Counted from the first letter of the stretch, positions 1 to 11,649 are shown. The stretch: 64,000 bases of DNA from Dendronephthya gigantea (GCF_004324835.1 NW_021163017.1:124001-188000); one strand, 5' to 3'. The notes: generated from the letters alone by a model not told the origin. Made by a program: numbers and translations.

Positions 1-1738
1 TTGGTCAGTCTGTGTGGTGGGGTCGTCAACTGGATTAGGTGAATACGCAGGAGGTGGTCCAATAGGCGCTGCTTCTCCTTGTCTTTCACCTTGGATCAGT
101 GCATGACGTTCCTCGTCGTTATGTGCAACGTCTTGGAAGGGACGCGGGCTGTACGCAGGCGGGGGCCGGTCAGGAATCCCCCGGTCTGTTCGTTCGTACT
201 CCCGTTGCAGCTCATCGCACTGCACGATGGGAACGGCAACGCACGTGATTCGTCTTCGCACGGTGATCACGCGTTCGCGTTGAGTGGTGCGACGCTGGCA
301 CCAAGATGCCCAGAGTGTGACTTTTAAGATGATGACGACCACTGAAGCTACAGCTATGCCAATATAAGCCCCTACACCCATACCACTGCTAGACTTCCTG
401 TGTGTGTAACTGTCGTCGTCGTAGTTGTCTTCAAAGTAACCTTCCGTGGTAGTATCTGAAACATAGAAAGGGAACAAGTGGGAACAATTCTCGTGAAATT
501 CCCGAATTCGCTGAACAACACACGTCTCTGTTTGACGTTAAGAGACAGTCATCAGTATCAAGAATGACTATCGGTTTAAGTATATTGATGTGGACTTCAT
601 AACACTCGCAGCCTTTTATTAACTAGAAAATCTTGAACCATTTCTAGGGTGATCTATATGTGGCATGATCAGGTCAGGACTTGAAGGCGTTAGGCGGAAT
701 GCAAAGCTCTGAGCCTCTGATATAAAATATCCTGATGTAACTTAGCATCTTTCTTAGAGTAGCTTCGAGTCTTTTACCGGAAGAGCAAATTTCCGCGCAT
801 ACACACATCTCTCGTTATCGCAACTCAGACGTCTGATTACGTGTGTATTGTGGGTTTGTGTGTTATGTCATGGAGTGAATTACGTTGGCAGAGTTGAGTG
901 GGAGGCTTTTTAAACGGACACAGCTTGAAAATAGCAAATGCTTGGCGACAGCACAACGGCAAGTTGGCAACTTAAATGAATATTTCATGATCAAAAGTCG
1001 GAGATTCAGTTGATGAATTCGAATCAAAATTAAAAGATGTATATTACGTTTCAGTGCTAGCTTTCTCACGACAATAGTATAAAATGTTTCCTAGATTATT
1101 CGCTCCTCTTTAATGTGTTACTTACATTTCGTTCCACATTCACCGCATTGTTGATCAACACAGCAACCGCTACATTGCCAGTCATAATTACACCAATTCC
1201 TCGTCGTACTAGGAACAGTAGCAATACACGAGAAATACGATGCTTGGCAGATATAGTCTTTACAACAATCACTGCTACAATCTAAGGCTTTATAACACAA
1301 ACTACCTGCTGTCGCTTTCGTAGATTTGGTGGTTGTCTTCGTAGACAAAATAGGAACAGTAGCAGTACACGAGAAATACGATGCTTGGCAGGTATATCCT
1401 TTACAACAATCACTTCTACAATCCGAGTCTTTATAACACCAACTACCCGCTGTCGGTTTACTTTGTTGTTGTTGCCTTTTCAAATAACACTCAATGCTCG
1501 AATACGTGTAACATCTATTATTAAAACAACATCCATCTGAACAGCTTATATCACTGTAACATTGCTTGCTCTGGCCACATCTCAAATGATCAGTCGTGCA
1601 ACGTCCTTCATAACAACATTCCCCAAAGCCACAGTCGTCTTTCGAGGAACAACTTTGAGACTTAGAACCCGTAATGAGAAATGCCACTAGTACAACAACA
1701 ACCAAGACCCCTTTACTCATATTTGCCTCCAATCTCAT
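1..1738 (-). CDS. Secreted-type cysteine-rich single-pass membrane protein with PPxY tail (3' end off window)
   Basis: Two coding exons on the minus strand: 1738-1126 and 455-1, joined by a 670-bp intron with GTAAGT donor and CAG acceptor; the split codon (T + AT) keeps the frame open, which is why I join them. Without splicing the first exon would stop two codons after the donor. Exon 1 starts at the first ATG (a second is at residue 7) and gives a signal peptide (VLVVVVLVAFLITGS), then a cysteine-rich ectodomain with CC pairs and two near-identical modules (both containing CQASYFSC) separated by Thr/Ser-rich linkers. Exon 2 gives an acidic stretch, one membrane segment (GAYIGIAVASVVVIIL) and a cytoplasmic tail with two PPPAYSP motifs, which are typical WW-domain (NEDD4-type ligase) ligands. 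The plan resembles CYYR1/Shisa-like proteins; no specific orthology is claimed. The stop codon lies left of the window. Confidence 0.72.
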
Positions 1739-1856
1739 GGAATCGAATCTGCTTCAGTATTTGAAATAGCACAGCAGAATATGCTTACTTTAGATAAGAC
1801 GTAATGGCTTCGGATGTGCTTCGACGCCACTCCACACTATAGCTTCCTTGTTGCAT

Positions 1857-1866
1857 TATAAATATA
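1857..1866 (-). promoter_or_regulatory. TATA-like element upstream of the Cys-rich gene
   Basis: TATATTTATA on the minus strand, about 120 bases upstream of the start codon at 1738. The position fits a TATA box with a roughly 90-base 5' UTR, but the region is AT-rich, so this is only suggestive. Confidence 0.3.
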
Positions 1867-2583
1867 ATATATGCTCACGTTTGGAATGCGTGCATGACAT
1901 CACGTCGTAATAAAAAAACTTGCATATTAAATTTCTTTGAATCCGATGAATTGTATCATTTGTATGCCGCGGCCTGCGAAGTTCAAAATGAAGCAAGTAT
2001 GTACACTCAAACACCCAAACTCACTCAAACAGTTCACAACCAATATTATGATTTTCAGAGTTGGGTTTGTGTGATTTCGACCGAAATCTTCTTGAATAAC
2101 ATGTTAGGATTAAAGCTCGTTGATATTGCAATAATTTATGGCTCATGTTTCGGGGATTAGCTTCCAAGTCACAAGACTGACGTTACTCAAGTGGATTACC
2201 GTCATAATAACTGTCATAATAAGACGCCACAGATCAAATTCTAAGTTGAAATGTCTGAGTTCCAAGAAAATAAATTCGTGAATATTCCTATGTGGAGTTG
2301 CAGTCAATTTCGGTCTAACATTTTTAGTTAGACGTGTTCTGTTGCCACCAGGAAAAATATCGGCGAACGATTTCCCCTTAAATAGAAAACAGATCTTATA
2401 TTTTTTTCCAACTGAGCAGTCTTAACAATAACTTCTGTTATCGTAAAAAGATGTTGAAAGAACCAAAGTACAGTACTTCTTTAAAAAGGAAAATTTCTAC
2501 TATAACGCCTTCAATCTAGGTAAAAATATTAAAGTTAATAACAGCCGTTCTACTTCGCGTACAAGTGCCCGTACTTCTGTACT

Positions 2584-2715
2584 ACATTGCTTTTAAAATT
2601 ATACATACATTGGTTTTAAAATTATACATACATTGGTTTTAAAATTATACATACATTGCTTTTAAAATTATAAATACATTGCTTTTAAAATTATACATAC
2701 ATTGGATTTGAAATT
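2584..2715. repeat. 23-bp tandem repeat, about 5.5 copies
   Basis: Unit acattgSttttaaaattat plus acat, 23 bp, with copies starting at 2584, 2607, 2630, 2653 and 2676 and a decayed partial copy from 2699. Copies differ at one or two positions (C/G after acattg). It lies just upstream of the first recognisable flippase exon. The stretch 1895-2580 to its left shows nothing I can identify. Confidence 0.9.
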
Positions 2716-2789
2716 TAAAGAATCAGAACGAGTGATATTTCTTTCAATGTTATAGCTGCAAACTTAGTGTTTTTTATTATATTTGGCAG

Positions 2790-5700
2790 GTTTTTAAAAG
2801 ACTTCACCTTGGAACCGTGTCATTTGGCGCTGACTCGATGGACGAGGTATAATGTGCAAGAACATGTTAAGTTGCTGTCCGGTGTTGTCCGGTGTTGCAG
2901 TGACTGCTGCACACCAGGAATAATCACAATGTCATGTTAGCAATGCAATGCTTTAGGTCCCGTTTAAACGGACGCAATATTGTTGGCACAACATATATTA
3001 TTAGATTTGTCCAAATTGAAATCCTATCCTTGTAATAATTGGGATGGAAACACAAAACAAAACGTTAGTTGAAAATTTGTTGGATGACGTTGGATCAACA
3101 ATGTTGGGTCCGTTCGAACAAGGCTTTAGTTACAATATCATAATTACATGCATTCTCATGATTACAATGTCGAAAACTGCGCCTTCTCATGACAATCTCA
3201 TGATTACAACCTCACAGTTATTCAACGTTTCTTTAAGGTTGTGACACACCTACGAACAGCGACAGCAGCCGTTGTAACGACAGCCATGAAGAAGTCTGGA
3301 CAATCCAAGGTATTCATGAAGACTTCCCGGATATAATGCCGTGACTTCCAGTGACTCAGCGCATTTTTCCACAAAACATTGTTGAATATGGCAATTTTCA
3401 AGTATATTTAGCGCGCATGAACGATACGATATCTTGTCTCATTCCAGGTTCGAAGGACGGTGGTGACCCGAGTTCACGAGGCCGTTAAAGCTTTAGCATT
3501 ATGTCATAATGTAACCCCGGTACGCAGAGGTGAGGGGAACGGGGAGAGCGACGAATCTTCATCAAATCAGGATGGGATTGCAGTTGATGAGGAGGGTGAA
3601 GTTGGTACAGCGAGTGGTGACTTCACTTATCAAGCTTCTAGCCCTGACGAAGTAAGATTTCGATAAATTTTCTTCGATGAAGGAGGAAGGGTTTATCAAC
3701 TAAGCTTCAATTATATCTGGATTGGAAACTTTTCATAAACCTTTCATGAACCATCTCAGTTCAATCTGATCTCTTCCACCAAGGTTGCTCTCGTCACATG
3801 GGCAGAAACAGTTGGTCTTAGTTTGATCAATCGTGACCTGACCATTATGACGCTTCGCTCGCCCCACGGCCAGATTTTGAAATATGAAATTTTACAAATA
3901 TTTCCGTTCACGTCGGAGTCGAAGAGAATGGGGATCATAGTTCAGGTAAGTTTAGGAGAGTTTCAAAATCTATACTAGCGTACGTGTATCATGTCTTGTG
4001 CGAATACACTCCAACAGGGTGGGGGTGGGGGTGTAGGGGAGAGGGGGTGGTCGAGGGTTGTAGTTTGTGAGCAAGCATTTCTTTATATTCTAATTGTAGG
4101 ATCAGTCTACAGGAGAAATCACGTTTTATTTAAAAGGAGCCGATGTTGTGATGGCTAATATTGTGCAGTATAATGACTGGCTGGAGGAAGAGGTATGTGT
4201 TCCGGCAACCAACTGGTTTGACAGGCACTTTACTTGAATTGCTGCTCTAGGAAATACTGGATTACCTTTTATTTTTCATCGTTTAGTGTGGTAATATGGC
4301 TAGAGAAGGTCTGAGAACTCTGGTTGTTTCCAAGAAAGTTCTATCTGAAGAACAGTACAAAGATTTCGAGGTAGACTAACGTGTTTTTCATTTAGTTAGC
4401 AGCAACATTGTTCAAAAAATCATCTTTTTTGATTCTTTCTCATCCTCAGTATCGACTTAGTCAAGCAAAAGTGAGTTTATCAGAGAGAGCGGCAAAGGTT
4501 AGTTGCTAAAATTCAGTAACGTGTCAAGTGTCAAATTTACTGGGCTCATTTGGAGGAAATGATAAAATTTTCCTTCTCATTTTTATCAGATTAGCGCGGT
4601 ACAAAGCAGTATAGAAAATGATATGGAATTGCTTTGCCTCACGGGAGTTGAAGACAAACTACAGGTGAAAGCATTAAGTTACGAAGCCTCGAATGACTAC
4701 ATGTTGCTTAATTCAGCCTTCTGACGTGGCTTTTTTGGCTGACTGTGTTAGGTTCAGCGTAGTTTTCTGCCATCTTAAATCTCTTCTTTTCCCGCCAGAC
4801 TGATGTACGACCAACCCTTGAGTTATTAAGAAATGCAGGTGTGAAGGTAAGGATGAAACCTAATAATCCACCGTCGTTGCATTATTTACATTGTCCTTCA
4901 CTTGCCGGCGTTCATTCTATTCAGATCTGGATGTTGACTGGAGATAAACTGGAAACGGCGACCTGCATCGCTCAAAGCTCGCGTCTCGTATCAAAATCAC
5001 AGACAATTTACACATTCAAACAGGTAGAAACTATTCTCTAATGATCGCGTTAACAACATTCTTCCTCAAAAGATGCCTTTATGATGTGAGAGTTCTTTGC
5101 CATGATAACAATGCATCGTCGAAATGCGTGACGGTATTATCAAGCAACTTTGAGTTGCGATGTCGCTCTGACTGTTGTGATCGTGTTTGTTTTCTTTGCG
5201 TATAGGTGACTGACAGAACTGAGGCTCACCTGGAACTTAACTCGTTTCGTCGTAAGAATGATTGCGCTTTAGTTATCAAAGGCGATTCTTTGGAGGTGGG
5301 TATCGTGATAAAAAGGAGGAAATTTGAGTTATGATGACGTACTCGCAATGCATGTTTCCATCGCGGTGAAATCAAATGTCCGGTTGTAATTTCCACATTT
5401 CAGACGTGCTTGAGACATTATCAGCAAGAGTTCATGGAGCTAGCATGCCGCTGTCCAGCTGTAGTGTGTTGTCGTTGCTCTCCACAGCAAAAGGCAGACA
5501 TCGTGGAACTGTTGCAAACTTACACGAAAAAAAGAACTTGTGCTATAGGTTGGTATATATGACACTCCAGCGCATTGCATAATGTATATACTAGTTAGTG
5601 ATGAGATACTAAGATGAAGGTTAGGAGAAATTAGTGAACATACAAGCGTGAAAGCTCTTTCTATTCTTTCTTTCGATTCTTGGAACATCTTTCTTTAGTA

Positions 5701-7575
5701 TAATCCCCGTCTCGTTTCAGGTGATGGCGGTAACGACGTTAGCATGATTCAGGCAGCCAATGTTGGTGTAGGGATTGAGGGAAAGGTATATTGCGTCATT
5801 CTCTGATATCTTATATTCTCTTGATATCTTGTCATTTGTTTCAAGCAAAGAGAACTAAAGCACCTTTTCTCACATGTGTCGTGAGCTGAATTCTAGCCAC
5901 ACAATCGTATGGATTGTATACGATTGAAAGAACAAGAATGAACCTTTGATTCAAGACAAGGGTGATTAGTGTAACTATTGCCTTTGTTTTTATCAAATCT
6001 TTTTATTCCTATAGGAAGGAAAACAAGCCTCTCTGGCCGCTGATTTTTCAATCACACAATTCAAATATCTCGGTAGATTGCTGGTGTGGCATGGAAGAAA
6101 TAGGTTGGTTTCATCGCTACAGTCTGGTTTCAGAAAATCTTTGATATCCGTTGATCACAAAACAACTGCTCGAAATATTCTTTCTCCAAAACCTCCCAAC
6201 ATGCTTCGTTTACGTTTCAGCTACAAGAGATCCGCAGCTCTTAGTCAATTTGTTATCCATAGGGGTCTCATTATATCAATCATGCAGGTACCTTATTATT
6301 TTTTATCCACAGAGTTACATCAATCATAAAGGTAGCATGCAGGACCGTCATGTTTACACCATCGTAGTTTGCAAATAGCTGTAAAGGTGGCTTTTTTGTT
6401 GTGTTTGGCAAATTCACAGGCTTGAGAAATAGACAATCATATTTATAAATTGCTAAATGTACTTTTGTTTTATCAAGGCTGTGTTTTCCAGTGTTTTCTA
6501 CTTTGCATCTGTTGCCCTGTATCAGGGTTACCTGATGGTCGGGTAAGCATCCTTCTCTGAATAGGAACTGAATAAAAATATCTTCTGATTCTGCGAACTA
6601 ATTTCCTCTTTCTGTCTTAAATCAGTCATAAAAAGTCTGCCATACATGTGTATTGTCTTCTAACTCGTTTTTACAAATTCTGTTTAGCTATTCCACCATC
6701 TACACAATGTTTCCTGTCTTCTCATTGGTTCTTGATGAAGATGTCCCAGATGACATAGCGCTAAGATTTCCTGAATTATATAAAGATCTGTCCAAGGTAT
6801 GACGCAAAAACTGATAATATTGAAATGTACAAATTGCTTAATGCACTCTGAATAGTGTTCAACTACTATAAGACTAGTAACACTTGTGTGTTACCCATAA
6901 TTAAGGTCTTTTAATGTGACTATTCTCTCCAACCTAGGGTCGTTCGCTGTCCTATAAGACATTCTTCATTTGGATTTTAATCAGTATTTACCAGGGTGGT
7001 ATTATCATGTTCGGCGGTATTTTGCTTTTCGACGAAGAATTTATTCATGTTGTCACGATAACATTCACTTCGTTGATTCTTACGGAGCTTTTGATGGTCG
7101 CATTGACGATACGAACATGGCATTGGTTGATGGTTGCTGCTGAGATCTTTAGTTTATCCGTGTATGTTGCCACTTTGGCTGTGTTTAAAGATTATTTTGG
7201 TGAGTGCTTGGAGCATTGAACTATATTATCTAGTCGGGAGAGTTAGTCTTACTAACTCTCCTGACGAAGGCCCTCAGGTCGAAACGTCGAGAAGTGTTTT
7301 GTCTATTTAGGCAGTTGTTATACCACATTTGATGCTAAGTTGTTCGAAGACGCCGCCACGCTGCTCCTTGGTTATATTGAAACTTATATTATCTAGTTGG
7401 GTTAATCTTCAATTAATGCAGTATTCTCTCTTCTGTTTTAGATGAACGATTCTTAATCTCATTGAACTTTCTGTGGAAAGTAACCGTGATCACTTTGGTC
7501 AGCTGTCTGCCACTGTATATCTTGAAATTTCTGAGACGAAAATACGCGCCACCAAGTTACTCGAAGCTCACGTAG
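2790..7575 (+). CDS. ATP9: P4-ATPase phospholipid flippase, ATP9A/ATP9B (Neo1) type, 3' part
   Basis: Nineteen exons, all GT-AG, phases consistent throughout: 2790-2846, 3238-3309, 3448-3651, 3784-3945, 4100-4192, 4287-4370, 4450-4497, 4590-4664, 4799-4846, 4925-5023, 5206-5295, 5404-5548, 5721-5785, 6015-6103, 6221-6287, 6478-6542, 6688-6796, 6938-7199, 7442-7575 (stop TAG). They give 655 residues matching ATP9 almost end to end: [18 protein letters not shown] just after the phosphorylation site, the nucleotide-binding domain ([15 protein letters not shown]), hinge motif TGDK, phosphate motif GDGGNDVSM, then the last six membrane segments. In this family the protein moves phospholipids across Golgi/endosomal membranes; ATP9-type flippases work without a CDC50 partner (family knowledge). 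The actuator domain, TM1-4 and the DKTGT exon are not found between 1740 and 2790, so they must lie left of the window, with the Cys-rich gene inside an intron, or be missing. Confidence 0.9.
7248..7376 (+). repeat. Interspersed repeat with hammerhead-ribozyme-like core (copy A)
   Basis: This repeat in the last ATP9 intron starts with a hammerhead-like arrangement: TCTC (7257-7260), core CTGACGA (7261-7267), stem II GGCC/loop CTCA/GGTC (7269-7280), core GAAA (7281-7284), cleavage-type triplet GTC (7286-7288), then GAGA (7289-7292), which can pair with TCTC as stem I. Departures from the consensus are one extra A (7268) before stem II and a stem III reduced to the palindrome ACGT, which could only pair between two molecules. 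Hammerheads with minimal stem III are known in Penelope-like elements and animal retrozymes. A conserved tail follows (ctatttaggcagttgttata ... ggttatattg) and recurs at about 10.8 and 50.0-50.6 kb. Confidence 0.6.
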
Positions 7576-8235
7576 ATCGTGCTAATACGTGCTGTAGTAG
7601 TTTAGCCCAAAGTTAGTGTGAGCTTAGTTAGATAGAATGTAGGAATCTATGTGCATAATTAATTTAGAAATATCCAGCTGATCTGGGTATAAAAATCAAC
7701 CAATCAGAAGCCAGATCTTCAGCAAAATATCGAACATATCAAGTAATGCTCGAAATACTCGAAAATATCAAGTAATTTTATTATAATTATTTAAGCGAAA
7801 ACACGTTTATTTTTTCCCAACTGTAAATTAGAATTTAAATTTTTCACCCTTTATACTATTAGTGAGAAGAATAAGGACAAATAACACTAGGCGTATGATA
7901 ACTCAGTTTTGTCGAGACGCTTTATAACGTCATGATCTCAGATCAGCTGGATGGGGTTAACTTCGTACACAGCTTGCATAGTCTGTTGTCCTTGATCTGC
8001 CTGACATGAAATTTTACCGTAAACGCTGGAGTGATATTCTGTCACTCCTATTTTAACAAGGTTTTTAACAAAACTCTGATTACAACTTCATAACATCATT
8101 GGGACATGGCATAGCGTAATAGTTCCCTGGGACTTGTAATATTTAATGGTTACCTCAATAGTGGATTTATTTAACAACATTCACATAATGTGATGAATCC
8201 AGTCAAGTAATTTAGAATTGAAATATCGTTCGTGG

Positions 8236-8241
8236 AATAAA
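8236..8241 (+). terminator. Candidate polyadenylation signal for the ATP9 gene
   Basis: AATAAA 661 bases after the ATP9 stop codon. The interval 7576-8235 is AT-rich with no other gene and is most simply its 3' UTR. Confidence 0.4.
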
Positions 8242-8479
8242 GTATTTTGACATATGTGTGAGTATCATTGCTTTCCGGGAATTTTTGACAATCGACGAAT
8301 TTTCGTACCCAGAGCCACACTCTCATATGTGTGAGTATCATTGCTACCTCCAGACCACCGCGTCATTTGTCGAAAGCCTATGTTCTTTATATGACCTAAA
8401 CCTTTTCAAACAATTAAACTGCTTTAATACACCTTCATTTGATATCTTTACTCTCTCTGATGGTTTAGGGATGGGACGT

Positions 8480-8790
8480 ACGACGGGACTTTGAAGGTTT
8501 TAAATGAGCAATTGATAATATCGGTAACAGCAGGTGCTAATATATTGGCGTATGTCTTCAGTAGCCAGTTTGGTAATCTGTCGCGACCAATAGCTTTTGT
8601 GACGTTTATTGTATTGGCTCGTCATCATCTTTCAGGACACATGCGCAAATTATTTGTTAACGGCTCTTAGTTTGACATAACACTGATAAAGGCTTCATTG
8701 ATCTTATTTGCTAGTTCGTAGTCGTTGCAATTTATGTTTGATATAGTCAAGCTTGATCGAAACCTGATCTATGATGAGCCACAGAAATGT
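8480..8790 (-). mobile_element. LINE remnant (endonuclease-RT linker / early RT)
   Basis: On the minus strand, pieces in different frames resemble the linker and start of a CR1/Jockey-like non-LTR reverse transcriptase: LANKINEAFISVMSN, then RLPNWLLKTYANILAP and VTDIINCSFKTFKVP. Frame changes and stops separate the pieces and neither end of an element is visible, so this is a short dead fragment. Its right edge meets the BEL/Pao fossil. Confidence 0.6.
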
Positions 8791-8799
8791 TTAAATTCC

Positions 8800-9750
8800 T
8801 GCCACCATCTATGCGGCTTAGTTCCTTTTAGAGCTTTACAGAAAAGATTTTGTAATGCTGCATGGCCCCGTTTCTAAAAATTCATTTAGCGATGGCGAGT
8901 TGTTGTTTTTCTTCGCTGACGCATCGTAAACTATGCGTAGCTTTGTGCTCTCCTCGTTCTCTCTCGCCACTGGCTTCTGTGGAAGATAAAATTCTCTTCC
9001 TTGCCATTCCTGTGTACCCTCTCGATGATCCCATTATCCTCCTGTTCGTATAGTTGAGGTTTTCTCAAGCTGTTGAACTAGTTTGCTCAATCTTCCTAAG
9101 CTGCCTGCTTTATTATTTGGTAAACTGCCATAACAATCCCGCGTCTCTTGGTTTAACTGATCCTTGAAATCTTCGTAGACAGTTTCTTCTTCACTTAACT
9201 GGGTATTCAAGCCTAGTACATCCAAATCACACAACTTCTGGTAATCCTGCACCGATAATTTAGCAAACCACGTTTTGGTCAAATCGTCAATCGATATCGA
9301 TAGCCTGCTTCATTGCAATAAACACACACTGTCTGGTTTAGAAATTCCTCGATTTAGTTTGCTTCTCTGAATGGAAGTCGTCCGGTTTAGAGGGGTTTCT
9401 CACCGTCCACTTGCGCAGCAGCGCCCAATGAACTGCCACTCTTGCCAATTATAATCAGTTCTTACTAAATCATTGGGAATACCTTCAAGCTTGTTGATTG
9501 TCATCCTTGCATAACCCGTAACTTCCTTTAGCTTGCCAAGTGTCTCCAGGGACTTAAATTGTCAATAAGGTCTTATAAAACGCGTGGATCTTTGCTGGTT
9601 TAACTTCTTGAATAGTTGGTAAGCTGAGGGTCCTGAGGATATTCTGAACGCATTAGTCACCTCACTGGTCTTGCTATATTTTGTTTGTAAGATGTTCTTT
9701 TCCCGCACGTATACGCTTCTGAAGTAAACGGTCTTGCATTGTTTTGGCTT
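8800..9750 (-). mobile_element. BEL/Pao LTR-retrotransposon fossil (gag end, protease-RT region)
   Basis: Minus-strand stretches resemble BEL/Pao gag and pol in the expected order: a gag-like part at about 9400-9700, a pre-RT part at about 9034-9290 (LPNNKAGSLGRLSKLVQQLE is typical) and the start of the reverse transcriptase at about 8840-9000. It is an old, broken, 5'- and 3'-incomplete copy with several breaks. A coiled-coil, gag-like stretch at about 10130-10290 on the same strand may belong to it. Confidence 0.6.
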
Positions 9751-9769
9751 TAGACTCTTTGTGACGACT

Positions 9770-10130
9770 ATCTAACTCATTATTATTTATGCATGGCCAA
9801 AATATTGCTCATGACGTGCATGATTAGTCATGAATCGTAGATATAAAACGGACAGCGAACAAAAGATCTTTTTTGGTCGGAGTACCTCTTCGGAGTATAG
9901 CCTATATCGGGGTATTTATTTGGAGTATAACATTATCGGAGTTAATTGGAGCTATAGTCAAGAGACGATGAAGCAACGATGTAAGTTACTGAGTATATTG
10001 TAATCTGTTCTGTATTATATTAGCTGTATATAGTCTTAGCAGTCTTAATTTGTCTTATGAATATAATTGTATTTAGTTTTCACCAATTCTTCGAGTATAA
10101 TAAATGTAAAGAAAATCGTAAGTTGGTTGA
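9770..10130 (+). repeat. Possible solo LTR-like segment
   Basis: A compact stretch with a TATA-like motif (atataaaac near 9841), repeated ggagta motifs and AATAAA near 10100 has promoter and polyadenylation signals spaced as in an LTR. It interrupts the surrounding BEL/Pao-like sequence. No second copy and no clear terminal duplication are visible, so the call is tentative. Confidence 0.25.
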
Positions 10131-10292
10131 CGCTATGTACTCCAAGCCTGGAGGCACGACCACTCTCTGCCAGCTCTCTTTCGTTTTGCAATCGCTGTTC
10201 AAATTTTTGCTGTTCATATCTCAGTTCCTCTTCAAATTGTTCGCGTTTTGTCACTGCAACCAGCTGCTCTGCGACTCTGCTTCTCACATGAT

Positions 10293-10444
10293 CTCCCGTT
10301 CTAAAGCCGGTTTTCCACAGGAGCTTCAGAGCTCTTAACTGCAACCATCTGGAACTGACAAATTGCTCAAATACAAAGGAATAAAGTCGCTTCGCGGCTC
10401 GCGCGAAAAATATCGCTAGTGGAAAACCGGCTTTAGAACGGGAG
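10293..10444. mobile_element. Small palindromic MITE
   Basis: A 152-bp element with 26-bp perfect terminal inverted repeats (10293-10318 and 10419-10444; core gttctaaagccggttttcca). No coding capacity. The target duplication is unclear, so the superfamily is unassigned. It sits in the BEL/Pao-like gag region, so it is younger than that element. Confidence 0.8.
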
Positions 10445-10815
10445 TTCAACTTAACAATCAGCTTAACGTTCTTGGCTAGGAAACAGCGCTCCACATTCGC
10501 CTTTTTCCAATTTCAATTATTGGATTTCTACCTTCAACGGGTGAAGCTGCTTCGTTTGTAAAGCTCAATAGTTGTACTTTTGCGTTGATCAGCTTCGATG
10601 AATTTCCGTTTTTCTCGTCGTTATTCCCAAGGGGGGTGCGCCACTTGTCGGAATTTGTCCACCCATGCAGACACAAAATTACAAAATATACTAAGTATTA
10701 TAATAGATAACAGCTCAGTTTCCTTCACACGCTTATATTGTTTACGAGTTCTCTCTCGTGTCCGTTTTACTACAAAAAGTTTTAAAATAGAATAATTAAC
10801 TAGCTAATATCAAAT

Positions 10816-10890
10816 CGCCCTCAGGTCGAAACTTCGAGAAGTGTTTTTGTCTATATAATATAGGTAGATTTTATACCACATTTGATGAAG
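10816..10890 (+). repeat. Decayed copy of the hammerhead-like repeat (copy B)
   Basis: Matches copy A from its stem II loop onward (cgccctcaggtcgaaac, gagaagtgttttt, ataccacatttgatg). It lacks the CTGACGA half and the GTC triplet is changed, so it cannot be a self-cleaving unit. Confidence 0.7.
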
Positions 10891-11339
10891 TTATATCAAA
10901 TGCCATAAATTATACGAATTATCCCAAACAGCGGTTAAACGATCTTCAGTGTGGTAGAAATGGAAACTAGGAGTGGTCCATCGGAATTAATCGTCTGTGG
11001 ACTGTGGACTATCGGCGGAAGTATGGAATTCGGAAACAGACATTTAAAAAGGTGCACCAAACATCATTAACGATTTTGATGGTTCGGTCGGAAGCAATAG
11101 TTGTGGACATGACTGTTTCATATAGCATGGCCAGTATTTGTATTGTGCACAATGTAAATTAATGAAACATGTAAATATAAACAGGGCGTGTACGATAGTT
11201 ATTGTTGATCAGAAGAAATATATATATATATGTTCGAAGCAAGTTTTGAGGGAGGGGTTATTGTGTTTCTTTTTGAAAACAGATAGTTCGCGGCTGAACG
11301 CGACAACTTCTGTAGATTTAATAGAGCTAGCAAATGCTA

Positions 11340-11640
11340 TACCAAAATTCCGACCAAGAAACTAATTTTGAATCCGCTCTGTTTAAAGAAATGTGTAAGT
11401 ATTGGAGATCGTAAAAACTAGGACAACTCCATTACACCCTGAATCAGATAGCATGATGGAAAAGTACAATCGTACATTGTAATATCAACTATGATTGTTC
11501 AAAGAACATCGAAAGAATGAGACGAACATATTCCTCTCCTGTTAATGAAATATCGAACAGCTGTACATTCATGGATAAAATCCTCCCCGGCTGAAGTTAT
11601 TATGGGACATGCATGAGACACGAATCCCTGCTTTCAACTT
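11340..11640 (+). mobile_element. Ty3/gypsy integrase fossil
   Basis: Plus-strand pieces resemble the C-terminal half of a Ty3/gypsy integrase core (TRTTPLHPES and KYRTAVHSWIKSSPAEVIMG are typical). It is an isolated, broken fragment with a few breaks; no LTR or other domain is recognisable next to it. Confidence 0.6.
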
Positions 11641-11649
11641 CATAAATAT

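Noticed and set aside
1894-2160. 88-codon plus-strand frame
   Set aside because: AT-rich, no domain, no splice context, and located in the promoter side of the Cys-rich gene.
10045-10494. 149-codon minus-strand frame spanning the MITE
   Set aside because: Composite of a palindromic MITE and a decayed retroelement; not a host gene.
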